Positions 58,713 through 64,000 of a DNA stretch of 64,000 nucleotides are shown here, piece after piece; the first letter of the stretch is position 1; each line of letters begins with the position of its first letter. The notes beneath the pieces are model-generated. The model was not told the origin of the DNA. It saw nothing but the letters and a program-made list of their open reading frames with translations, and made no database searches. The DNA comes from Bacillus sp. REN10. GTDB taxonomy: Bacteria; Bacillota; Bacilli; Bacillales; Domibacillaceae. The translations under genes and the position numbers were made by a program. The DNA is taken from positions 248,001 to 312,000 of the forward strand of contig NZ_JADHDW010000001.1 of NCBI RefSeq assembly GCF_016820555.1. Reading direction: 5' to 3'.

Positions 58713-61106
58713 ATGGAACAAAATTCGATGGATCTCTTCGCGGATGGAGAAAAGTATATAAAAGGCCGCCATCTTGTCACGATTTTCCACAACAAAGAAA
58801 ATTTTTACTCCGTTTTACGCATTCGGGTGTCCGAAACGAATGACAATTACGATGAAAAAGAAGCGGTGGTCACCGGTTATTTTCCGCAAATTCATGAACA
58901 AGAAATGTATGTGTTTTATGGAAACTTTAAAGATCATCCGAAATTTGGTCGCCAGTTTCATGCGAGAGTAGCCCAAAAAGAGATTCCGCAAACAAAACAG
59001 GGAATTATTACATACCTATCGAGTGAATTGTTTAAAGGGATCGGTAAAAAAACGGCTGAACAAATCGTGGATACACTAGGGGAAGGCGCTATTTCTAAAA
59101 TTTTGAATAACCCGGCTTTACTTGAAGAAGTCCCTCGATTGCCTGCTGATAAAGCAAAAAAGCTATATGAAACATTGTTGGAGCATCAAGGACTCGAACA
59201 GGTAATGATTGCTCTAAATCAATATGGGTTCGGACCGCAGCTGTCGATGAAAATTTTTCAAGCGTATCAGCAACAAGCAATTGAAATCATTCAAAAAAAT
59301 CCTTATCAGCTTGTGGAGGATATCGAGGGGATCGGTTTTGGCCGGGCGGATGAACTTGGCGCACAAATCGGTATTCAAGGAGAGCATCCGGATCGAATAA
59401 AGGCTGGGATTTTATTTACTGTTGAGCAACAATGCTTGCAAGAAGGCCATTGTTATTTAGAAGCAGAAGATCTATTGCAAGCTGTGAAAGCATTGCTTGA
59501 AAAAAGCGGTGGAGGAGAAGTTTCCTTTGAAGCGATTGCTAAACAGTTAATTGCTCTTGAAGAAGAGGGAAAGGTCATTGGAGAAAACGAACGGGTATTT
59601 CTGCCTTCTTTGTTTTTCTCAGAAAAAGGGTTGGTGACGAATATTGAGCGGCTGTTGAAACAGACACAATATGAAAGCCAATTTCCTGAGTCCGAATTTC
59701 TCTTAGCTCTTGGCGACTTAGAAGAGCGAACGGGGGTGCAATATGCACCTACACAAAAAGAAGCGATTCAAACCGCTTTAATGTCGCCGATTATGCTATT
59801 AACAGGAGGACCTGGAACCGGAAAAACAACCGTCATCAAAGGGATTGTTGAATTATATGCTGAACTGCATGGTTGCTCCCTTGATCCAAAAAGCTATGGG
59901 AAAGACGAGCCGTTTCCGATTAAACTAGCGGCACCGACTGGGCGAGCTGCCAAACGAATGGCGGAATCAACCGGTCTCCCTGCCGTGACCATTCATCGCT
60001 TGCTTGGATTTAATGGCCAAGAATCGATGGAGGATGGAGAAGGCAGAGAAATTGAGGGGAGATTATTAATTATTGATGAAATGTCAATGGTTGATACATG
60101 GCTCGCTCATCAGCTATTTAAAGCTCTTCCTGACGAGATGCAAGTGGTACTTGTGGGGGATGAGGATCAGCTTCCTTCCGTTGGTCCAGGGCAGGTGCTT
60201 AAAGATCTTCTTGCTTCAGAAGTGATTTCAACGGTGCGTTTGACAGACATTTACCGGCAAGCAGAAGGGTCTTCTATTATTGAAATGGCTCATGAAATCA
60301 AGAAAGGGAACATGCCGCACAATGTGACCCAGCAGCAAAAGGACCGCTCCTTTTTAACATGCCGCGTACATCAAATTCCAGAAGTGGTCGAGCAAGTCGT
60401 GAAAAATGCGATAAAAAAAGGGTTTACTGCCCGAGATATTCAAGTGCTGGCTCCGATGTATAAAGGACCGGCGGGGATTGATCGCCTCAATGTGATTTTG
60501 CAGGAGATTTTTAATGCGGACCCAGATGGCTCCCGCAAAAAGCTGACCTTTGGCGAAGTGGAGTACCGCATTGGCGATAAAGTGCTACAGCTTGTCAATC
60601 AACCGGAGCAAAATATTTTTAATGGTGATATCGGAGAAGTAGTCTCCATCTTTTATGCAAAGGAAAATACGGAAAAACAAGATATGGTGATTGTTTCTTA
60701 TGACGGCAATGAGGTGACCTATACGAGAGCAGATTTAAATCAAATTACCCACGCTTTTTGCTGTTCGATTCATAAGTCGCAAGGAAGTGAATTTCCGATT
60801 GTTATTTTGCCAGTCGTAAAAAGCTATTACCGTATGCTAAGACGAAAATTACTGTATACAGCGATTACGCGAAGTAAGCAATTTTTAATTTTGTGTGGGG
60901 AAGAAGAGGCGTTCCGACTGGGAATCGAAAGGGATGACGATCATAGTCGAAAAACTACGCTACAGGAAAAATTACTGACCACTCTTCAGCCGAAAAGTAA
61001 GAATCAAAATGATCAGAAGTCGTTGCTACTAACGGAAGAGACAATTCTAGCCATTGATCCAATGATTGGCATGGAAAATGTTTCGCCTTATGATTTTCTA
61101 GACTAA
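58713..61106 (+). CDS. recD2: ATP-dependent DNA helicase RecD2 (YrrC)
   Basis: SF1B 5'-3' helicase without RecBC partners (797 residues). N-terminal OB and helix-hairpin-helix region (LFKGIGKKTAEQIVDTLGEG, EDIEGIGFGRADELGAQIG), then motor domains: Walker A LTGGPGTGKTTVIKG, motif Ia AAPTGRAAKRM, Walker B LIIDEMSMVD, VGDEDQLPSVGPGQVL and the C-terminal THAFCCSIHKSQGSEFPIVILPV and LLYTAITRSKQ. The frame opens at GTG 58704, but ATG 58713 after GGAAGGTGGGG is preferred. Implicated in replication-fork and mismatch repair in B. subtilis. Confidence 0.97.
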   Translation: MEQNSMDLFADGEKYIKGRHLVTIFHNKENFYSVLRIRVSETNDNYDEKEAVVTGYFPQIHEQEMYVFYGNFKDHPKFGRQFHARVAQKEIPQTKQGIITYLSSELFKGIGKKTAEQIVDTLGEGAISKILNNPALLEEVPRLPADKAKKLYETLLEHQGLEQVMIALNQYGFGPQLSMKIFQAYQQQAIEIIQKNPYQLVEDIEGIGFGRADELGAQIGIQGEHPDRIKAGILFTVEQQCLQEGHCYLEAEDLLQAVKALLEKSGGGEVSFEAIAKQLIALEEEGKVIGENERVFLPSLFFSEKGLVTNIERLLKQTQYESQFPESEFLLALGDLEERTGVQYAPTQKEAIQTALMSPIMLLTGGPGTGKTTVIKGIVELYAELHGCSLDPKSYGKDEPFPIKLAAPTGRAAKRMAESTGLPAVTIHRLLGFNGQESMEDGEGREIEGRLLIIDEMSMVDTWLAHQLFKALPDEMQVVLVGDEDQLPSVGPGQVLKDLLASEVISTVRLTDIYRQAEGSSIIEMAHEIKKGNMPHNVTQQQKDRSFLTCRVHQIPEVVEQVVKNAIKKGFTARDIQVLAPMYKGPAGIDRLNVILQEIFNADPDGSRKKLTFGEVEYRIGDKVLQLVNQPEQNIFNGDIGEVVSIFYAKENTEKQDMVIVSYDGNEVTYTRADLNQITHAFCCSIHKSQGSEFPIVILPVVKSYYRMLRRKLLYTAITRSKQFLILCGEEEAFRLGIERDDDHSRKTTLQEKLLTTLQPKSKNQNDQKSLLLTEETILAIDPMIGMENVSPYDFLD

Positions 61107-61213
61107 GACCATACTAAAGTTGTCGAGATTGCTCTTTCTTGACAAATGTATAAAAAGCCTTGAATATGGCCACCCTTTTAGCAAAAAGCTAAGAGAATGG
61201 TGAGGTGGCATCT

Positions 61214-61405
61214 ATGTTTACATGCCCGAACTGTCAAGGTAAGGAAATAGGAAAAATCGGTACCACGCAGTACTACTGCTGGAACTGCTTTATTGAACTC
61301 TCGGTTGCCGACGACCTCATCTCCCTTCACCAAGTCGAAGAGGACGGCTCACTTAGTTCACTCGACGACTTGTTTGAAGAAGATGAAAGAAAAATGAGTT
61401 CATAA
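61214..61405 (+). CDS. Small zinc-ribbon protein
   Basis: 63 residues. N-terminal FTCPNCQGKEIGKIGTTQYYCWNCFIEL holds two CxxC pairs, a zinc ribbon; the rest is acidic (SLSSLDDLFEEDERK). Such proteins occur after recD2 in bacilli; function unknown. ATG 61214 follows GAGGTGG by 6 bases. Immediately followed by a cluster of structured repeats. Confidence 0.75.
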   Translation: MFTCPNCQGKEIGKIGTTQYYCWNCFIELSVADDLISLHQVEEDGSLSSLDDLFEEDERKMSS

Positions 61406-61526
61406 AGAAAAGCGAAGCCGACTGTTCAGACATGACAAGCAAATGACAGAATGACGAAATGGCGCTCTTCAGCCATGCAGTCAGGCTGGCATTTGCCTCG
61501 AGTGTCTAGGAGGCGGAGCTGGACAC
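61404..61526. repeat. Structured intergenic repeat, copy A
   Basis: Begins AAAGAAAAGCGAAGCCGACTGTTCAG and ends GGCGGAGCTGGACA. Arms pair as AGACAT/AGTGTCT and GCAAATG/CATTTGC around an inner ATGGC/GCCAT hairpin. Same head and tail as the element at 29.8 kb, with a different core. Confidence 0.8.
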
Positions 61527-61672
61527 CGAAAAGCGAAAGGCGCTGTTCAGCGACGTATGGACTGGAGCCAGCCGTATGAGATAAAGGAAATACGATGAAC
61601 GACAGTGAATCGATGTTGACTTATCGCAAGGAGGATGGTGGAAGTCCACTAGTCGCTAGCGCCTGCAGCTGA
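61527..61672. repeat. Structured intergenic repeat, copy B
   Basis: Starts GAAAAGCGAAAGGCGCTGTTCAG directly after copy A (joined by CC) and ends GCTGAACA. The arms GGCGCT..AGCGAC..TGGACT pair with AGTCCA..AGTCGCT.AGCGCC, a long interrupted stem. Confidence 0.8.
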
Positions 61673-61675
61673 ACA

Positions 61676-61702
61676 CCGAAAAGCGAAGCCGACTGTTCAA
61701 CA
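61676..61702. repeat. Structured intergenic repeat, copy C, head only
   Basis: GAAAAGCGAAGCCGACTGTTCA joined to copy B by CACC, then unrelated sequence leading to the ribosome site of the DUF3918 gene. The tail half is missing. Confidence 0.75.
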
Positions 61703-61726
61703 AAACTACACCTGGAGGCGGATACT

Positions 61727-61849
61727 ATGTCTAGAACAATGACTTCCCTAGTCGGACTAGGCGCGGGAATGGCGGTAATGGCCATGTTTAACCGTAACAA
61801 CTCCACATTCGGACGAAGAATGGCCAGAAGAATGAAAAGAATGTTTTAA
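61727..61849 (+). CDS. DUF3918-type small protein (YrzQ-like)
   Basis: 40-residue protein translated as MSRTMTSLVGLGAGMAVMAM, then a basic C-terminal half (FGRRMARRMKRMF). The hydrophobic N-terminus and Arg/Met-rich end fit the short DUF3918 proteins of bacilli (YrzQ in B. subtilis, same neighbourhood). GGAGGCGG is 7 bases upstream of the ATG. It lies between repeat copies C and D. Function unknown. Confidence 0.72.
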   Translation: MSRTMTSLVGLGAGMAVMAMFNRNNSTFGRRMARRMKRMF

Positions 61850-61852
61850 CCA

Positions 61853-61881
61853 AGAAAAGCGGAAGGCGCTGTTTAAGTCCG
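61853..61881. repeat. Structured intergenic repeat, copy D, head only
   Basis: AGAAAAGCGGAAGGCGCTGTT matches the repeat head, then stops just before the bidirectional terminator at 61886. Same arrangement (lone head next to a terminator) as after secDF. Confidence 0.7.
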
Positions 61882-61885
61882 CAAT

Positions 61886-61920
61886 AAAGAGGATGCCCGA
61901 TTTCACTGGGCATCCTCTTT
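61886..61920. terminator. Bidirectional terminator overlapping the kinase-like gene end
   Basis: Thirteen-base perfect stem AAAGAGGATGCCC/GGGCATCCTCTTT with a 9-base loop. The stop codon of the minus-strand gene (61903-61905) lies in the loop. Confidence 0.8.
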
Positions 61921-62604
61921 ATGCTGATCGCTCTTTTTAAAAAATAAGAAAAGCAATTGGTTAATCATTTGTTTCGAGAATCCAGCCGTTTGATATTTTT
62001 GATAATAAGCTTTCATAAACTCAATCAGTTCAGCCGGAATTTTTCGATGACGGATGAGCGGATAGTACATGCGGTATCCTTCTTTTAAATGTTCCCATCG
62101 TTCATCATTTCCTGGTAATACATATTCAGATACATCAATTAATTTAATGGTATGCTCTTGCATAATAATATTTTTCAAATGAATATCACGTGGATTCAGG
62201 CCTGCTTGACGTGCATAAGCAATCGCTTCATCGACTTGTTCAATGACGCTAGGGGGGATCTCTATTCCTTTAATGAGACAGTCATGTAAATTGATTCCTT
62301 GTTCATAGCTTATCGCTATAAAACGTTTGCCTGATCCATAAAACGTGGGGAAATAGAAATGATTGTTCAGTTTTTCATACGCTTTGACTTCATTTCGTCT
62401 TTTCTCTTCTTTGCCGTATGCGTATATTTTAAAAGCATATTGAGGAAAATCATTGTGGATCAACACGGCTGCATCCGTTCCTTTTCCAATGCAAGTCAAT
62501 TGGGAGGGAATAGGTCCGATACTGACAAGGTTGTTTTTGGCATTAGCTAAGACCTCTAGGTCCTCAATTAAAAGCGCTATATCTTTCCAGTTAGCTTCTT
62601 TCAC
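61903..62604 (-). CDS. Protein kinase-like protein (YrzF/YbdM type)
   Basis: 233 residues, single kinase-like domain. CIGKGTDAAVLI stands for the glycine loop, AFKIYAYG holds the ATP-binding lysine, NPRDIHLKNIIM is the catalytic loop (RD-HxxN) and KLIDVSEY the metal-binding aspartate. This short form resembles the predicted Ser/Thr kinases YrzF and YbdM of B. subtilis. Substrate unknown. Its terminator overlaps the 3' end. ATG with AAGGAGG upstream on the minus strand. Confidence 0.8.
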   Translation of the reverse strand: MKEANWKDIALLIEDLEVLANAKNNLVSIGPIPSQLTCIGKGTDAAVLIHNDFPQYAFKIYAYGKEEKRRNEVKAYEKLNNHFYFPTFYGSGKRFIAISYEQGINLHDCLIKGIEIPPSVIEQVDEAIAYARQAGLNPRDIHLKNIIMQEHTIKLIDVSEYVLPGNDERWEHLKEGYRMYYPLIRHRKIPAELIEFMKAYYQKYQTAGFSKQMINQLLFLFFKKSDQHKEDAQ

Positions 62605-62864
62605 CTTTATTCAAAAATCCTCCTTATTGAACGTCGATTTTTATTGTCGTGAGTAATGGATGGTTATTAAAAAACAGAGATTAATAAAATATTTATGCAA
62701 CGTAAGAAAGAAAAAACATCTTCTTAAAAAGAATTATAGAGAAAAATAAACGGGTTGACTATTGAGAAGGCTTTCACTTTATGGATTAGCTAATAAATGG
62801 TGTCATCAACGAATAAATTTCATGCTTTTAGTCACAAACTAAGTAAAAAGGATGTTTTTTCATC
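62605..62864. other. AT-rich gap between the kinase-like gene and yrrI
   Basis: Divergent intergenic region with no gene. A possible promoter for yrrI is TTGACT (62755) and TTTATG (62778) with a 17-base spacer; the -10 is poor. Nothing else stands out. Confidence 0.45.
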
Positions 62865-63950
62865 ATGGAGAGCAAAATCAAATTAAAGTGGCTCTATATA
62901 GCAAGTGCGGCTTTATTAACATTATTAACGGTATATGTATTATTTTTGCTTCGGTCGTTGTTGTTGCCGATGTTGCATTGGATCTGGATCAGTTTATTAC
63001 CGTTTGTATTGGGGGGATTTATCGCTTACTTGCTTCATCCGCTTGTGAAGGCGATGGTGAAGCGCGGTATTTCGCGAGTAGGAGCCATTATTATTATTTA
63101 TATTTTATTTTTTGGTCTGTGCGGCTTTGCGATCGTTAAAGGAACGCCTTTATTCATTCAGCAGTTGCGAGATTTGTCTGCCAGTGCGCCGAAAATATCA
63201 CAAATGTATGAACAGCAAATGATTGTCTTGCAAGTGGAAACATTAAATTGGCCGGACGGTTTGCAAGATCAGCTTCGTGAGCGGCTCGTTCGTTTCGAAG
63301 GCTGGTTAACGAAGCTAGTTGAACAATTTATGAATATATTGATGAAAGCGATCAACTTTTTATTCGTATTAGCGATTGTCCCGTTTATTTCTTTTTACTT
63401 ATTAAAAGATATGACTCGAGTCAAAAAGTTTGCTTGGAGAATCACGCCGAAACGGTGGCGCACGCGAGCTCTTCGCTTTGTGAACGAACTCGATTATTCC
63501 TTAGGCTCCTACATTCGCGGACAGCTTTTCGTTTGCCTATTGATCGGAGGAGCAGCAGCATTGTTATTTTCAATGATTGGGCTTCCTTATCCTATTTTGC
63601 TTGGGGGGATTATAGGTATTACCAATGTGATTCCTTATTTTGGACCGCTGATTGGGGCAATACCTGCCGTATTTGTTGCGCTCATGATCTCTTTTAAAAT
63701 CGCTATATATACTGTGATCATCGTGTTCGTGCTACAATTCATCGAGGGGAATATTTTGTCTCCGTGGATTGTAGGTAAAAGTTTGCATCTTCACCCGCTA
63801 TTTATTATCGGCGCTCTGATGGCTGGTGGAGAGATTGGCGGTGTGGTGGGAATGGTGGTGGCTGTTCCTGTACTGATCATTTTAAAGGCGGCTTTTTCCG
63901 CTGATCGCCGTGTGAAAGCTCGGTTGCACAAGCCACTCATTGACAAGTAG
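62865..63950 (+). CDS. yrrI: AI-2E family transporter-like membrane protein YrrI
   Basis: 361 residues, UPF0118/AI-2E family, about seven to eight spans with a soluble helical insert after the third (LSASAPKISQMYEQQMIVLQVETL). Family markers are LPFVLGGFIAYLLHPLVKAMVKRGISR, DYSLGSYIRGQLFVCLLIGG and PYFGPLIGAIPAVFVALM, with FIEGNILSPWIVGKSLHLHPL near the end. The substrate is not established for Bacillus members; relatives include sodium/proton antiporters. In B. subtilis it lies near alaS. AAGGATG precedes the ATG. Confidence 0.9.
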   Translation: MESKIKLKWLYIASAALLTLLTVYVLFLLRSLLLPMLHWIWISLLPFVLGGFIAYLLHPLVKAMVKRGISRVGAIIIIYILFFGLCGFAIVKGTPLFIQQLRDLSASAPKISQMYEQQMIVLQVETLNWPDGLQDQLRERLVRFEGWLTKLVEQFMNILMKAINFLFVLAIVPFISFYLLKDMTRVKKFAWRITPKRWRTRALRFVNELDYSLGSYIRGQLFVCLLIGGAAALLFSMIGLPYPILLGGIIGITNVIPYFGPLIGAIPAVFVALMISFKIAIYTVIIVFVLQFIEGNILSPWIVGKSLHLHPLFIIGALMAGGEIGGVVGMVVAVPVLIILKAAFSADRRVKARLHKPLIDK

Positions 63951-63969
63951 GGATGAAGTTTTTTATAAT
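63940..63969 (+). promoter_or_regulatory. Strong promoter leaving the window
   Basis: TTGACA (overlapping the yrrI stop region), 18-base spacer, TATAAT at 63964. It reads out of the window. In B. subtilis alaS with a T-box leader is nearby, so this may be its promoter; the leader itself is not included. Confidence 0.7.
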
Positions 63970-64000
63970 TCGGTTATAATAAATGTTAAATCAAAGAAGG

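Overview
This window comes from a chromosome of an endospore-forming member of the Bacillaceae. The order mreC-mreD-minC-minD-spoIVFA-spoIVFB ... rplU-prp-rpmA-spo0B-obg-pheB-pheA-niaR/nifS-nadBCA-safA-coxA-ruvAB-queA-tgt-yajC-spoVB-comN-secDF-recJ-apt-relA-dtd-hisS-aspS-6S RNA-tcdA ... rarA-cymR-yrvO-mnmA-yrrB-recD2 ... yrrI is essentially the Bacillus subtilis order, and the proteins are close to their B. subtilis counterparts. I cannot name the species. Differences from B. subtilis include an RNase G gene after spoIVFB, no bofC between coxA and ruvA, and a kinase-like gene between safA and coxA.

Layout. 1-4.7 kb: cell shape (mreC partial, mreD), septum placement (minCD) and the SpoIVF pro-sigma-K processing complex. 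4.7-7.4 kb: RNase G, then L21-Prp-L27 behind an L21 leader. 7.5-10.9 kb: spo0B-obg-pheB-pheA. 11-16.4 kb: divergent NAD locus (nifS-niaR against nadBCA) with a NiaR-type operator between. 16.5-19.3 kb: spore coat/cortex genes. 19.7-27.4 kb: ruvAB (LexA box), queuosine genes, yajC, a 20-bp tandem repeat, yrzE, yrbG, spoVB and comN. 27.5-40.8 kb: secDF, recJ, apt, relA, dtd, T-box-hisS-aspS, 6S RNA and tcdA.

From about 40.8 to 53.1 kb lies an accessory block that separates tcdA from rarA, neighbours in B. subtilis. It holds a GntR/YtrA-regulated two-ATPase ABC operon with an operator over its own -10 box; a very long ECF-type sigma factor fused to a YcdB/YcdC-like C-terminal region of about 470 residues; a T-box-controlled arginyl-tRNA synthetase of the non-B. 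subtilis type; and a three-gene surface cluster (lipoprotein, GH18-SLH glycosidase, five-LysM membrane-anchored protein). The conserved order resumes with rarA, a YczE-type membrane protein, cymR, yrvO, mnmA, a TPR protein and recD2, and ends with small genes among structured repeats, a kinase-like gene and yrrI. The window closes with a strong promoter pointing out of it.

The most notable signals are the sigma-YcdB fusion, a family of intergenic hairpin repeats whose units are bounded by direct repeats of their own head sequence (29.8 kb and 61.4-61.9 kb), the 20-bp tandem repeat at 24.2 kb, and the T-box-regulated second-type ArgRS. All coordinates, motif matches and hairpins were read by eye; no database search or folding was run.
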